64,000 bases of DNA from Photobacterium halotolerans DSM 18316 (GCF_000425165.1 NZ_KE384324.1:57201-121200); one strand, 5' to 3'; numbered from the stretch's first letter, positions 28,758-40,820 are shown. Numbers and translations are program-made. Notes: generated by a model not told the origin, from the letters alone.

Positions 28758-29039
28758 TCAGTCAGGATCTTTGCAGCGTTCACAACAGTCGCCAGCATGC
28801 TCTTTAGCTTTAAAAATCAGCTCGGTCATCTCTTCTGGAGAATCAAAAACCCCATTCAATTGACCTTTGGCAAACATTAAGTCACCTAGTGTATAGGCTT
28901 CCTCTATGTCAGAACTACCATCTAATAGAATATCTTCATGTACTTCACAATACATCAAAGCACCTGATTTTATTGCTATTTGAATAGCTGCTCGTTGCTT
29001 TTCTTCCTGACTATCCATGAAGCGTTTTGTTCCACTCAT
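28758..29039 (-). CDS. small passenger ORF in intron domain IV, unknown function
   Basis: A 93-residue ORF between the maturase stop and domain V. The frame is open from a TTG at 29099, but the ATG at 29039 (MSGTKRFMDSQEEKQR) has a GGAG seven bases upstream and is preferred. The protein is acidic, with a C-terminal cysteine cluster (DCCERCKDPD) and a central stretch ALMYCEVHEDILLDG. I recognise no domain. It is not part of a standard intron, so it is either cargo carried by the element or a remnant of an insertion. Confidence 0.6.
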   Translation of the reverse strand: MSGTKRFMDSQEEKQRAAIQIAIKSGALMYCEVHEDILLDGSSDIEEAYTLGDLMFAKGQLNGVFDSPEEMTELIFKAKEHAGDCCERCKDPD

Positions 29040-29095
29040 CGCAGCACTCCATATGAACAATTGGTCATATAAGGTTAGTCCACTGATGGTAGTTA

Positions 29096-30763
29096 TCAAG
29101 CTCCTTGGTTATGTAATTGCCTGTGACAGTTAACATGCAACATCATCAAATTCGAGCTCATGTCCGTGCCGCCATCCACTCTTCTGACAATATGGTGAAT
29201 ATCCCATTCATCTTCTGAGTTGAACTGCTGATGGCACACCGCACATTTGTAGTCTTGTCTCTCGACAATCTTCCATAGCTTCCAGTTACCCGACAAAGAT
29301 TTCTTCAATCTTTGCATCTTCAGACGCTCAAAGTATTGTTCGTCCTCCGTTAGGTAACAGTTAGCTATTGCCCGAATTTTCACATGTTTATCGACTTTCA
29401 CTCTCGCTGCACTCAGCAAGCGGTAGTGGCCATCTTCCCCTTTCGGTTTTGTTGCGCTGAATACCCAGTTTCTATCGCCCACTGATTTGAAGTATTTCTC
29501 TTTAATCCAGCGCTTACGGCGATTCAAATGAATTCGGCGGCACCACTGCCACAACATTTTCCAGATCCGGTAATCGATATACTTGAATGTCTCACTGGCA
29601 CATACCCAGCGGTGGTAGTTACACCATCCTCTGATCATCGGATTCAACTTCGCTATCACCGCTGAAGCTGGCACCGTTTTATGGCTGTTGAGATAATCTC
29701 GTATACCGCGCAGAAAATTCTTCACGTTTTTCTTTGACGGCTTGATCAACATCTTGCCATCGTATTTACGCACATTCTGCCCGAGGAAATCGAACCCGTC
29801 GTCTATGTGTGTAATCAGCGTTTTTTCTGCTGACAGTTGCAGCCCACGTTCTGCCATAAAGGCTTCAACGATTGGTAAAACCTCATCTTCCAGTAGCTCT
29901 TTCGAGATTCCAGTGATGATGAAGTCATCTGCATAACGCACATAATTGACCTTAGTTTTGTAACTGACTTTTGTGTTCTTCTTCCCGAAGTGGGATTCGA
30001 GCACCGTTTCCAGTCCATCCAAGGCCATATTGGCGAGTACGGGTGAAATAATTCCACCTTGTGGTGTACCCGCCTCCGTCGAGTTAAATTTCCCAGATTC
30101 CATGAATCCGGCTTTCAGCCATTTTTTGAGTATCGCCTTATCCATAGGGATATTGCCGATAAGCCAGTCATGGCTGATAAAGTCAAAACACCCTTTGATG
30201 TCACCCTCCAGCACCCAACGAGCACTAGCCTTGCGACTGAGATTCACGAAGCATTGTTCGATAGCATCAGCACAGGAGCGATTCGGGCGAAAGCCATAGC
30301 TGTTTCGATCCGCCGTGGTTTCCGATATGGGTTCAAGAGCTGACAGGTATAGTGCCTGCATTGCTCTATCACGCATGGTTGGTATTCCCAGCGGCCTGCG
30401 TTTGCCATAGGCTTTAGGGATATAGACTCGCCTCAGCGGCATTGGCTTGTAGCCTTTACGCGTCAGCTGATCTATGGCTCCCCATTTCAAAGCAGGAGTG
30501 TTCCAGATTTCTCCATCAACACCCGGTGTGTTTTTCCCTCTGTTTTCAGTGACGCGCCGAATGGCTATCACCTTGGCAGCAAACGAACGAGTTAACATGC
30601 GTTGCAGTCTTTTGACCTGTCGCCAGTCAGACTTTTTCGTTGCCTTTGCGATCCGTACCTGTAGCCCTCTCACCGTACGATACATTAGTGACCAGTCGAT
30701 GCTGTGCCACTGCTGTGTCTGGTGGGAGGATGCAGATACGCCAATTTGCATTGAAGTATGCAC
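29096..30763 (-). CDS. group II intron reverse transcriptase/maturase with HNH endonuclease
   Basis: Intron-encoded protein that helps splicing and retrohomes the intron. The RT domain runs from about residue 70 to 330 (counted from this start), with GKNTPGVDG, the GTPQGGIISP block and the catalytic YADD in RYADDFIITG. The maturase (X) domain follows (IRGWCNYHRWVCASETFKYID). The C terminus is an HNH endonuclease: CAVCHQQF, IHHIVRRVDGG, SNLMMLHVNCHRQLH. The frame is open to 30904; the GTG at 30763 is chosen because GGAGG lies eight bases upstream. All catalytic motifs are intact, so the element looks active. Confidence 0.9.
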   Translation of the reverse strand: MHTSMQIGVSASSHQTQQWHSIDWSLMYRTVRGLQVRIAKATKKSDWRQVKRLQRMLTRSFAAKVIAIRRVTENRGKNTPGVDGEIWNTPALKWGAIDQLTRKGYKPMPLRRVYIPKAYGKRRPLGIPTMRDRAMQALYLSALEPISETTADRNSYGFRPNRSCADAIEQCFVNLSRKASARWVLEGDIKGCFDFISHDWLIGNIPMDKAILKKWLKAGFMESGKFNSTEAGTPQGGIISPVLANMALDGLETVLESHFGKKNTKVSYKTKVNYVRYADDFIITGISKELLEDEVLPIVEAFMAERGLQLSAEKTLITHIDDGFDFLGQNVRKYDGKMLIKPSKKNVKNFLRGIRDYLNSHKTVPASAVIAKLNPMIRGWCNYHRWVCASETFKYIDYRIWKMLWQWCRRIHLNRRKRWIKEKYFKSVGDRNWVFSATKPKGEDGHYRLLSAARVKVDKHVKIRAIANCYLTEDEQYFERLKMQRLKKSLSGNWKLWKIVERQDYKCAVCHQQFNSEDEWDIHHIVRRVDGGTDMSSNLMMLHVNCHRQLHNQGA

Positions 30764-31709
30764 CTTGCTTTCCTCCATTAACGATAAGTTAATCAAGCAA
30801 CACAAGGTGCATCTGTGCCCCATAGGGCAGAGATTTACCCTATGAGGCTTGTACTTGTTGCTGACAGTACCCGAAAGCCCACAATTGGGCTCTGACAGTT
30901 TCAATTACCGTAAAACTTAACGGCTTTACTGATTTTCACGCAATTAAAGACCAAGCAGACGTGGGCCCCGTTTCCGGTGAAAGCACGTTGGCTTTCTATC
31001 CAGCTCATTACAAACTGACTTTCGCTTCTTCTGCTCTCCTGTGCCCGCACCCTCAACAGCTTCTCTTGCGAGTTGCCTGCCAGTTGATAGGCAAGGATAC
31101 GGGGTTTCCGAGTTCCGTTTTCATTACACGAGTTACTTAGGTTCTACCTATCCACCGATGGCGCATGAGTCAGCGTATCCCTAGATGTAAAAGAGATAAC
31201 CGGCCATATACCTTTTGGTCAGAGCGTTAGTGACGACTAATCCTCTCAAGGGGACAATTAATCGACACGACAATAGCCTTACGCTCGTCGCGGCTGACGG
31301 TGTTTATCAGTAGTTCACTTACGTTAACCATATAACCCAGCCTAGCCCCTCAACCACCTGCTATTGGCGATCGTCTTAACCTTCACTTCGCAGCAAAAGT
31401 TAACCACTTACGTGGGGGTACATTGTCAGGAAGCTCCGCACACCGCGTTACCGCAGATGCACTATCCCTAGGCTACTATTGGCTGAACAATAGGTCTTAC
31501 TATCCAATAACCTACCCGTCCGAGTAAGAAATTGACTAAGACAATAATGAAAACAGCTTCGCACCGTGCAGGTGGCTTAAGCTTAAAATAAGACACGAAT
31601 ATTCCCGTTACTTCACAGACACTAATAGCGCTGCTTCAACGTATATCATTCGCTTAGAGCGAGGGACACAGACTTTCGCCCATGCCTAAAGTCGGACCTC
31701 TTACGAGGA

Positions 31710-31744
31710 CCGATATTCGGGCTTGGGTTAAGCCCGAATATCGG
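31710..31744. repeat. 15-bp perfect stem-loop within the intron 5' domain
   Basis: Arms CCGATATTCGGGCTT (31710-31724) and AAGCCCGAATATCGG (31730-31744) enclose five bases. In the intron RNA this is one long helix in domain I. On the plus strand it is followed by GTTTTATTT and so has the form of a terminator for transcription entering the intron from the far side. Confidence 0.75.
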
Positions 31745-31854
31745 GTTTTATTTATTTGCTATTTCGGCGGGTGGGATAGTAACCACAACTTCAAAGTTAG
31801 TGGTCACTATGGACGTAGCCCGCTCGGCTAGCTACCTACGCGACTCTCGTCGCA

Positions 31855-33510
<1,656 letters not shown>

Positions 33511-33536
33511 TTAATTCTTAATTCAAAGTGAATGGA

Positions 33537-33827
33537 TTATTCAACGATTGCCAAGATGTCATTTTCAGACATGATGAGAACTTCTTTACCGTCGATCTTC
33601 TCAGACTTGGTGGCATACCCTTCAGCGAAGATAACGCTGTCGCCAACCTTAACGTCCAATGGCTGCACAGAACCATTCTCCAGAATGCGGCCCTTGCCTA
33701 CAGCTAAGACTGTACCGCGGGTCGATTTTTCTGCAGCAGAACCAGTCAGAACGATGCCACCAGCAGATTTTGATTCAACTTCCTGGCGCTCAACGATCAC
33801 TCGGTCATGTAAAGGACGAATATTCAT
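33537..33827 (-). CDS. groS: co-chaperonin GroES
   Basis: 10-kDa lid of the GroEL chamber. It is 96 residues with the mobile-loop region [19 protein letters not shown] and the core [14 protein letters not shown]. It is the first gene of the groES-groEL operon. An AGGAG lies ten bases before the ATG. A heat-shock-type promoter candidate is 92 bp upstream. Confidence 0.97.
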   Translation of the reverse strand: MNIRPLHDRVIVERQEVESKSAGGIVLTGSAAEKSTRGTVLAVGKGRILENGSVQPLDVKVGDSVIFAEGYATKSEKIDGKEVLIMSENDILAIVE

Positions 33828-33918
33828 CGGGTCGTCTCTCCTGATTTTGGTAATATCTATGGGTTGTTAGAAAGCAGGACGGTGTTTAGTTCCATCCCGC
33901 CAAAACTGATACTTAGAC

Positions 33919-33946
33919 ATGTTGGGTCGTTTTTCTGGAACCCAAG
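33919..33946 (-). promoter_or_regulatory. candidate sigma32 promoter of groES-groEL
   Basis: On the minus strand CTTGGGT (33940-33946), a 13-bp spacer and CCCAACAT (33919-33926) resemble the sigma32 pattern CTTGAAA-N13-CCCCATnT, with mismatches in both boxes. Position and gene support it; sequence match alone is moderate. Confidence 0.45.
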
Positions 33947-34043
33947 TCCTGACGATGATTTTTTTTATTTTTTGTGCCAGATTTTTTGCCCGATCACATT
34001 CTTTGCATTAGGGTGTGCAGGCAAAGACAGACCTGAGAGCCTT

Positions 34044-35435
34044 ATGACCCAAACTGTACGACCTGATAAACACGGTTTACTGTCCGATCCTATCCCGGAA
34101 GTCCTGCAGCGCCTGACCATCCCTATGGTGTTTGGTATGGTCGCTATCCTGATGTTTAACCTGGTCGATACCTTTTTCATTGCTTTGCTGGGCACCCAGG
34201 CTCTGGCGGCAGTCAGTTTCACCTTTCCGGTCACGTTTGCCATCAACTCTATCACCATGGGCGTGGGCGTCGGGCTATCCGCCTGCATTGGCCGTCTGCT
34301 GGGCAGCGGCCGTAGTCAGGCGGCAGCCAGGGTCTCCAGCCATGGTTTGTTACTGGCGCTGCTGTTGGTGGTCCTCGCGGTGATCGCCGGGCTGCTGACC
34401 ATCACCCCGCTGTTCCGCCTGCTGGGTGCCGAAGACAGCCTGCTGCCGATTATTCGTGACTATATGCAGATCTGGTATCTGGCGATCCCGCTGCTGGTCA
34501 TTCCCATGGCCGGTAACAGTGCGATCCGGGCCACAGGCGATGCGAGATCGCCGGCGAAAATCATGATGCTGGCCGGAGTGATCAACGGCGTGCTCGATCC
34601 CCTGCTGATTTTTGGCTACGGCCCTTTTCCGGAACTGGGTGTGCGCGGCGCGGCCATTTCCAGCGGCGTCAGCTGGGCGGTTGCATTAGTCTGGTCGTTG
34701 CGGATATTGATTGTGCGCGAAAAGCTGCTGGCGATACCGGATCTCCGGCTGATCTTTGCGGACTGGCGACAGATACTGCACATAGGGACCCCGGCCGGGC
34801 TGTCCAACGCCCTGGCGCCTTTATCCAATGCGCTGGTGATGGTCCTGCTGGCCAGCCAGGGCACCGCCTCGGTCGCCGCCTATGGCGCGGCTATGCGGGT
34901 GGAATCGCTGCTGATGCTGGTCATGTTCGCCCTGAGCTCGGCCCTGATGCCTTTCATGGCGCAGAATTTCGGCGCACAGCAGCCCAGACGGGCCTTCGAT
35001 GCCCTGTTCACGGCCATGAAATTTGCGCTGGGCTTTCAGCTACTGGTGTTTGTGATGATGGTGCCGCTGAGCTGGCCCATCTCACTCATGTTCAGTCAGG
35101 ATGAAGCGGTACAGACCCAGTTGTGGCATTACCTGATACTGGTACCGGCCAGCTACGGGTTGCTGGCCGTGTGCATGCAATTGATCAATGTCCTGAATGC
35201 CATGCACCTGTCCTTTCAGGCCCTGCTGTGGAATCTGATCCGTCTGTTCGGCCTGCTGCTGCCGGCAGCCTGGGTTGGCAGCCAGATCAATAGTACTGAA
35301 GGGTTATTTACCGGGATCGCCGTGGCCAATGGGCTGTGCGGCCTGGCGGCACTGGGGTATGCGCGCAGGCTGCACCGGGAGCATGTCAGCTCAGGGCACC
35401 AACAGGAAGCCAGCTCGCCTTCACGCTCGCGATAG
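34044..35435 (+). CDS. MATE-family multidrug/cation antiporter
   Basis: Inner-membrane efflux protein of 463 residues with two MatE repeats (about 20-180 and 245-405), around twelve hydrophobic helices and motifs such as PMVFGMVAILMFNLVDTFF and GNSAIRATGDARSPAKIMM. The open frame begins at 33864, but the upstream part overlaps the groES promoter; the ATG at 34044 (MTQTVRPDKHG) is the plausible start. Substrate not predictable. Divergent from groES. Confidence 0.88.
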   Translation: MTQTVRPDKHGLLSDPIPEVLQRLTIPMVFGMVAILMFNLVDTFFIALLGTQALAAVSFTFPVTFAINSITMGVGVGLSACIGRLLGSGRSQAAARVSSHGLLLALLLVVLAVIAGLLTITPLFRLLGAEDSLLPIIRDYMQIWYLAIPLLVIPMAGNSAIRATGDARSPAKIMMLAGVINGVLDPLLIFGYGPFPELGVRGAAISSGVSWAVALVWSLRILIVREKLLAIPDLRLIFADWRQILHIGTPAGLSNALAPLSNALVMVLLASQGTASVAAYGAAMRVESLLMLVMFALSSALMPFMAQNFGAQQPRRAFDALFTAMKFALGFQLLVFVMMVPLSWPISLMFSQDEAVQTQLWHYLILVPASYGLLAVCMQLINVLNAMHLSFQALLWNLIRLFGLLLPAAWVGSQINSTEGLFTGIAVANGLCGLAALGYARRLHREHVSSGHQQEASSPSRSR

Positions 35436-35521
35436 CTGCCGCTGACAGTTGCGCCTCAAATGGATTTCCGCCTACGCGGCTATCCATTTATTTTATTTAA
35501 ATCAACATCTTAATAAATCAC

Positions 35522-36064
35522 TCAGTGCAGCCGGTGCTGATCATCATCATCTGAGTTGTCTTTCTTCTCTTTCTCATCTTTGTCTTTGCGCTCAAATTCA
35601 CCGTCAAACACATCACCGTTTTGATCGCGGTGGAAAGGGTCGCGGTCTGAAAACGGCCCTTGCGGACCGAAGCCACCGCCAAAACCGCTCTGATGCATAC
35701 TCTGCACTTTCACTTTAGCCATCAGAAATTTCGCCAGCGCGGCACGTGGCCCGGGCAGTAACACCACCAGCCCCATAGCATCTGTCATAAAGCCCGGTGT
35801 CAGCAGCAGCACACCGGCGACCGCCAGCATCACACCTTCCACAATTTGCTGGGCGGGCAATTCCCCCTTATTCAGCCTGTCCTGCACCGACATCAGGGTC
35901 GCAATGCCCTGGCTGCGAACCAGTGAGGCGCCGACCACAGCCGTCAGCAGTACAAGCAGCAGGGTCGGCCACAGACCAATGACACCGCCAACCTGGACAA
36001 ACAGGGCGATCTCTATGATGGGAACCAGGATAAATAAAAACAAAAGTACCGGAAACACAAACAC
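35522..36064 (-). CDS. fxsA: FxsA-family membrane protein
   Basis: Small cytoplasmic-membrane protein of 180 residues. Hydrophobic segments are at 3-20, 25-50 and 80-100, with the family core IEIALFVQVGGVIGLWPTLLLVLLTAVVGASLVRSQG. The tail is long, charged and low in complexity (GPFSDRDPFHRDQ...KDKDEKEKKDNSDDDDQ). E. coli FxsA overproduction eases F-exclusion of phage T7, but its normal role is unclear. Start is GTG at 36064 or 36058. It converges with the MATE gene. Confidence 0.9.
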   Translation of the reverse strand: MFVFPVLLFLFILVPIIEIALFVQVGGVIGLWPTLLLVLLTAVVGASLVRSQGIATLMSVQDRLNKGELPAQQIVEGVMLAVAGVLLLTPGFMTDAMGLVVLLPGPRAALAKFLMAKVKVQSMHQSGFGGGFGPQGPFSDRDPFHRDQNGDVFDGEFERKDKDEKEKKDNSDDDDQHRLH

Positions 36065-36427
36065 CCCTTATGCAGGCTGGCGACTAATGAGGAAACTACC
36101 GTCCACAGCTGAACTGCGGCCACATAGCGTAAAGATGCCGCCTATGATGGCGAGATTGCCCTGATTTTCAACCATAGCAGCAGAGGCTTTTAGCTGGATC
36201 ACCTTTCTGCATCGATTTTTTGCCGCTGGCTCGGCTGAGGACCCGAAACAAAGCGCGCTTAGTGCACTTTGCCAAACCTGCCGGAAGCTATAATTGCCTG
36301 AGAACACTGACAATGAAACTCAGCCTGATTTCTCGGGTCTGACACTTTGTCCCCTTATGGGGTATATTGACAACATCAAGACGCCATCTTCAAGCCTATG
36401 ACCCGAGACAGAACGAGCCCGAATCCG
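36065..36427. other. gap between fxsA and dsbD with a doubtful small ORF
   Basis: An 81-codon open frame on the minus strand (36068-36313) ends just before fxsA, but shows no recognisable domain and has no good ribosome site. The plus strand has a TATAAT at about 36290 and a TATATT near 36362 that could serve dsbD. No terminator is seen. Confidence 0.35.
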
Positions 36428-38290
36428 ATGACTATACTGCGACACTTACCCATTACGCGTTTATTTGTCTTCAGCCTGCTGATACTCAGCCTGCCGCTGC
36501 GGGCGGAATTTTCTCTGCCGGGGCTGACAGCTTCATCGGATCAGAACAGTTTTGTCCCTGTTGATCAGGCCTTTGCTTTTAACTTTTCGCAGAGCGCCGA
36601 TCAACTGGTGCTCGACTGGCAGGTCAAACCGGGTTACTACCTGTATCAGCATCAGTTTTCTGTGGTGGCAAACGGGGCCAGCATCGGCGATATCCGGCTG
36701 CCGGCAGGCACACCCTACAAAGATGAATTTTTCGGCGAGGTCCAGATTTACCCTGAGTCTCTGGCACTCACAGTGCCCATCACCCAGGCCAATGACAACG
36801 CGACCCTGACCGTCCGCTATCAGGGCTGCGCCAAAGCCGGTTTCTGTTATCCGCCCGAAACCCGCGAAGTACCTCTGTTTGCCACCGCCTCCGCCGCGGG
36901 TACGCCTTTGTCAGACCAGGAACCAATCCAAGCCAAGCTGATAGTAAGCACTGACAATCAAGCTGCAACTGTGGCCCCCTCCGCTTCGGCCGGACAACCG
37001 CTCAGCAGCAGTGCGCCACTGAGCCAGCAGGATCAGCTGGCCAGCGATCTGGCCCAGCAATGGTGGACGCCGCTGCTGTTTCTGGCGCTGGGCATAGGGC
37101 TGGCGTTCACGCCCTGTGTGCTGCCTATGTACCCGATCCTGACCGGTATCGTGTTGGGTCGCGGCCAGCTCAGCAGCGGACGCACTTTCACCCTGGCTCT
37201 CACCTATGTCCAGGGCATGGCACTGACTTACACCTTACTGGGGTTAGTGGTCGCTTCGGCGGGCATGCAGTTTCAGGCGGCCTTGCAGCATCCGTATGTC
37301 CTTATTGGCCTGAGCATTCTCTTTGTCGTATTGGCGTTGTCTATGTTCGGCGTCTACAACCTGCAGCTCCCTTCCAGTGTCCAGACCTGGCTCAATCAGC
37401 TGAGCAATCAGCAGAAAGGCGGCCAGCTCGGCGGCGTATTTGCGATGGGTGCCATTTCCGGCCTGGTTTGCTCGCCGTGCACCACGGCACCCTTATCCGG
37501 CGCCTTGATTTACGTTGCCCAAAGCGGTGACTTACTGACTGGCGCAGTCGCCCTGTATGCCCTGGCGACAGGCATGGGGATCCCGCTGATTCTGGTCGCC
37601 ATGTTCGGTCACCGCCTGCTGCCGAAAGCGGGCGCCTGGATGGGCAGCGTTAAAATGTTCTTCGGCCTGGTGCTGCTGGCTGTGCCGCTGTTCCTGCTGG
37701 AACGCATACTGCCCGCAAACCTGATGCCGTATTTATGGGCCGCCTTCGGACTGGGTGCCTTCGGCTGGCTGTACCATGTCAAACAGGGCATGGCCCATTC
37801 CTGGCGCAGCAGCCTGGTGGGCGTCATTGCCATCATCGGTCTGCTCGGCTCGCTGCTGCCCGTCTATCAGGGGCTGACCGGCACCCGGCCACACGCCGTG
37901 CCGCAGAACACACCTGAGATAACTTTTCAGCGCGTGGCCAGCATGGATGAGCTGAACACAGCACTGGCCCAGGCCAAAGCCGAAGGCAAACCTGTAATGC
38001 TGGATTTTTACGCCGACTGGTGTGTCGCCTGCAAAGAGTTTGATAAGTACACTTTCCACGATGCCAGCGTGGCGCCAGAATTACAGCGTTTCGTCCTGTT
38101 GCAGGCCGATGTCACCGACACGAATCCGGACGACATCCAACTGCTGCAAAAGATGAATGTGCTGGGACTGCCGACGCTGGATTTCTGGCATGCCGATGGC
38201 GAACAGGCGCCGAAAGCCCGCCTGACCGGTTTCGTGGAAGCGGAACCCTTTCTCGATCACCTGAAAGCCAACCAGCTGATCGGCCAGTAA
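36428..38290 (+). CDS. dsbD: thiol:disulfide interchange protein DsbD
   Basis: Inner-membrane reductant conduit that passes electrons from cytoplasmic thioredoxin to periplasmic DsbC, DsbG and CcmG. A signal peptide starts [13 protein letters not shown]. The N-terminal periplasmic domain has its cysteine pair in [15 protein letters not shown]. The eight-TM core has the cysteines in [11 protein letters not shown] and [11 protein letters not shown]. The C-terminal thioredoxin-like domain has DWCVACKEF. All six redox cysteines are present. The ATG at 36428 is preferred over the in-frame ATG at 36398, because it begins the signal peptide. About 620 residues. Confidence 0.95.
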   Translation: MTILRHLPITRLFVFSLLILSLPLRAEFSLPGLTASSDQNSFVPVDQAFAFNFSQSADQLVLDWQVKPGYYLYQHQFSVVANGASIGDIRLPAGTPYKDEFFGEVQIYPESLALTVPITQANDNATLTVRYQGCAKAGFCYPPETREVPLFATASAAGTPLSDQEPIQAKLIVSTDNQAATVAPSASAGQPLSSSAPLSQQDQLASDLAQQWWTPLLFLALGIGLAFTPCVLPMYPILTGIVLGRGQLSSGRTFTLALTYVQGMALTYTLLGLVVASAGMQFQAALQHPYVLIGLSILFVVLALSMFGVYNLQLPSSVQTWLNQLSNQQKGGQLGGVFAMGAISGLVCSPCTTAPLSGALIYVAQSGDLLTGAVALYALATGMGIPLILVAMFGHRLLPKAGAWMGSVKMFFGLVLLAVPLFLLERILPANLMPYLWAAFGLGAFGWLYHVKQGMAHSWRSSLVGVIAIIGLLGSLLPVYQGLTGTRPHAVPQNTPEITFQRVASMDELNTALAQAKAEGKPVMLDFYADWCVACKEFDKYTFHDASVAPELQRFVLLQADVTDTNPDDIQLLQKMNVLGLPTLDFWHADGEQAPKARLTGFVEAEPFLDHLKANQLIGQ

Positions 38291-38320
38291 GCCGGGAAGT
38301 ATTCCCTGCCGGCATAAAAT

Positions 38321-38367
38321 ACCGCCAAGACAGACACGGGAACGGATCCAGTTCGTATCTTGGCGGT
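38321..38367. repeat. 10-bp perfect inverted repeat upstream of crbR
   Basis: Arms ACCGCCAAGA (38321-38330) and TCTTGGCGGT (38358-38367) are separated by 27 bp, in the gap between the dsbD stop and the response-regulator start. It could be an RNA stem with a long loop or an operator with half-sites about 3.5 turns apart. No T run follows. Confidence 0.55.
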
Positions 38368-38428
38368 GAACAAATTGATCTGGCATTTCAGCAATGCTAG
38401 CGTTAGGAAAAACAAGAAGCTTAATGTC

Positions 38429-39067
38429 ATGGACGCTCAGTACACTATAGTCATTGCCGATGACCACCCACTGTTTCGAAACGCCCTGTTTCAGTCAGTG
38501 CACATGGCGGTCAGCAAGGCCAATCTGCTGGAAGCAGATTCGCTCGATACCCTGTTACAGCTGCTTGATAAAGAACCGGATGTTGATCTCGTGCTGCTGG
38601 ATTTAAAAATGCCGGGCGCCAATGGCATGTCCGGTCTGATCCAGCTTCGTGCCCAGCACCCGGAACTGCCGGTCGTGGTGGTGTCTGCCAATGAAGACAC
38701 TTCCGTCATCCGCCAGGTCCGTCATCACGGTGCTTTCGGCTTTATTCCCAAATCCAGCGATATGCGTGAGCTGATCAGCGCTCTGAATCAGGTGCTGGAC
38801 GGAGAACCCTATTTTCCACCGGGGATCGGTGAAGATGAAGACGACCCCGAGCTGGATGCACTGGCGGCCCGTATCGCCACCCTGACACCGCAACAATACA
38901 AAGTGCTGTGCATGCTGTCCGATGGCCTGCTCAACAAGCAGATCGCCTATGAGCTCAATGTCTCCGAAGCCACCATCAAGGCACACATGACGGCCATTTT
39001 CCGCAAGCTCGGGGTAAAAAACCGCACTCAGGCGGTTATCCTGTTAAATGAACTCAGTGATGAGTGA
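38429..39067 (+). CDS. crbR: LuxR-type response regulator, CrbR-like acetate-switch regulator
   Basis: Two-component regulator of 212 residues. The receiver domain has the acidic pair in IADDHPLF and the phospho-acceptor Asp58 in LVLLDLKMPG. The NarL/LuxR-type DNA-binding domain is TPQQYKVLCMLSDGLLNKQIAYELNVSEATIKAHMTAIFRKLGVKNRTQA. In Vibrio the CrbS/CrbR pair activates acs and acetate use. The matching hybrid kinase, actP and acs all lie within the next 14 kb, which supports the assignment. The ATG at 38429 is chosen over an upstream in-frame one on family length. Confidence 0.85.
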   Translation: MDAQYTIVIADDHPLFRNALFQSVHMAVSKANLLEADSLDTLLQLLDKEPDVDLVLLDLKMPGANGMSGLIQLRAQHPELPVVVVSANEDTSVIRQVRHHGAFGFIPKSSDMRELISALNQVLDGEPYFPPGIGEDEDDPELDALAARIATLTPQQYKVLCMLSDGLLNKQIAYELNVSEATIKAHMTAIFRKLGVKNRTQAVILLNELSDE

Positions 39068-39071
39068 GTGA

Positions 39072-40820
39072 TCACTCACTCTTATCACCCTGTTCCGGAT
39101 CGTCTTCTGGCAGGCGTAAGCCAACCTTAGTGACCTGCCAGTTGGCGATATCAGCCACCACCCAGTGCAGGCCATTCCATTCAAAGTTATCACCCAGTAC
39201 CTGATTGGTGCCCAGATGCTGAATGACCAGATCTTTCAGCGTCATGGCCGGATTGACCTCACCTAACTCCAGGCCATAAGCGATCGCCACGTCTGCCAGC
39301 CTGGCGTCGGCATCGAGAAAAAAGTCACCAAAGAAACGCGCCAGCTCGGCTTTCTCCGGCGCTTCGCAGAACAGCAGACTGAGGGCTTCCAGATCTTTCT
39401 CCTGTGCCAGCACGCACAGGGTATCTCCCTCTTCCAGCCGGGTACTGCCCGACGGGTGCAGCAATTGCTGACCCCGGAACACAGCTGCAATCCGGGTACA
39501 CGGCGGCAGTGACACGTTACGCAAAGGCTCGCCGATACACCACTTATCCGCTTTCATGTTATAGACAAACAGCTCCCACTCACTGGTGGGAAACACTTCC
39601 ACCCCGGTACGGGACACCGGCTCGGGACGAGGCGGCAGCTCCACTCTGGCCAGCGACATGGCTTTGGTCAGGGTTCCCCCCTGCAGGATCAGCGACACCA
39701 TGACCACGAAAAAAGCCAGATTAAAATACAACTGGGCATTGGGCAGTCCCGCCATCATAGGGAATACCGCCAGAATAATGGGGACGGCGCCACGCAGACC
39801 GACCCAGGAAATAAACCATTTTTCCCGCGCCGTGAAGCTGCGAAACGGCAGCAGGCTGATCCAGACCGATATCGGACGGGCAAAGACAATCATCCCGAAC
39901 GCCAGTGCCAGTCCGGGCAGTGCAATCGCAATCAGATTCGACGGGGTGACCAGCAGGCCTAATACCAGGAACATACAGATCTGGCTGAGCCAGGTCATGC
40001 CATCCAGCACGTTGAGGATCGAATGACGACAGCGCGTCGGGCGATTACCCAGCAGTAACCCCACCAGATAAATCGATAAAATACCGCTGCCACCCAAAGC
40101 GTTTGAAATGGCAAAAATCATCAATCCGCCACTGACCGCTAGGATTGAATACAGGCCTTCCGGCAGATGATTACGATTTATCAGACGCCACAACAGCCAG
40201 CCTCCCGCCAGCCCGGCGATGGCGCCTATGCCAAACTGCCTGACAAAACTCAGGGCCAGAAAACCGGCGCCGAACTCTGTCCCCTGACTGCTGAGCACCG
40301 CAATCAGGGTCACGGTCAGAAACACCGCCATGGGATCATTGGTGCCCGATTCTATCTCCAGGGTTGAGCCAACCCGCTCATTCAGGCTGCGTCCTTTGAG
40401 CAGGGAAAACACCGCAGCGGCATCGGTCGAGCCGACAATCGCGCCCACCAGAATGCCCTGCAGCGGCTCGAGATCAAACAGCCAGATCGCCATCAGCCCG
40501 GTCAGACCGGTGGTGATCGCCACCCCTAAAGTGGCCAGCGCCACAGAGGGCCATAAGGCGACCCGGAAACTGGCCACCCGGGTCCGCATGCCGCCATCAA
40601 GCAAAATAATCGCCAGCGCCAGATTACTGACCAGATAAGCCAAGGAATAGTTATCAAATAAAATACCGCCCGGGCCGTCTTCACCGGCCATCATGCCGAC
40701 GACCAGAAACACCAGCAGAATAGGAATGCCTAGCTTGGATGATACCGGGCTCAGGAGAACACTTAACGCAATCAGTAAAGCGCCAACCAGAAAAAAACCG
40801 TTAATGGTAATCGCGTCCAC
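39072..40820 (-). CDS. cvrA: potassium/proton antiporter CvrA (NhaP2 family)
   Basis: CPA1-type cation/proton antiporter of 582 residues. About twelve membrane helices occupy residues 1-390, including the [27 protein letters not shown] and [13 protein letters not shown] segments with the transport aspartates. A TrkA-C (RCK-C) domain follows (about 400-485, [20 protein letters not shown]), then a CorC-type C-terminal domain ending in [18 protein letters not shown]. Vibrio NhaP2 exchanges K+ or Na+ for H+ at low pH. GTG start. Its stop lies 4 bp from that of crbR (convergent). Confidence 0.9.
   Translation of the reverse strand: MDAITINGFFLVGALLIALSVLLSPVSSKLGIPILLVFLVVGMMAGEDGPGGILFDNYSLAYLVSNLALAIILLDGGMRTRVASFRVALWPSVALATLGVAITTGLTGLMAIWLFDLEPLQGILVGAIVGSTDAAAVFSLLKGRSLNERVGSTLEIESGTNDPMAVFLTVTLIAVLSSQGTEFGAGFLALSFVRQFGIGAIAGLAGGWLLWRLINRNHLPEGLYSILAVSGGLMIFAISNALGGSGILSIYLVGLLLGNRPTRCRHSILNVLDGMTWLSQICMFLVLGLLVTPSNLIAIALPGLALAFGMIVFARPISVWISLLPFRSFTAREKWFISWVGLRGAVPIILAVFPMMAGLPNAQLYFNLAFFVVMVSLILQGGTLTKAMSLARVELPPRPEPVSRTGVEVFPTSEWELFVYNMKADKWCIGEPLRNVSLPPCTRIAAVFRGQQLLHPSGSTRLEEGDTLCVLAQEKDLEALSLLFCEAPEKAELARFFGDFFLDADARLADVAIAYGLELGEVNPAMTLKDLVIQHLGTNQVLGDNFEWNGLHWVVADIANWQVTKVGLRLPEDDPEQGDKSE

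Noticed and set aside
30905..31700. Structured non-coding stretch first suspected to be an rRNA fragment
   Set aside because: No rRNA landmarks were seen. It lies between the intron 5' end and the maturase and fits group II domains I-III.
36068..36313. 81-codon open frame upstream of fxsA
   Set aside because: No ribosome site or domain; overlaps likely promoter DNA. Left as doubtful in the gap annotation.
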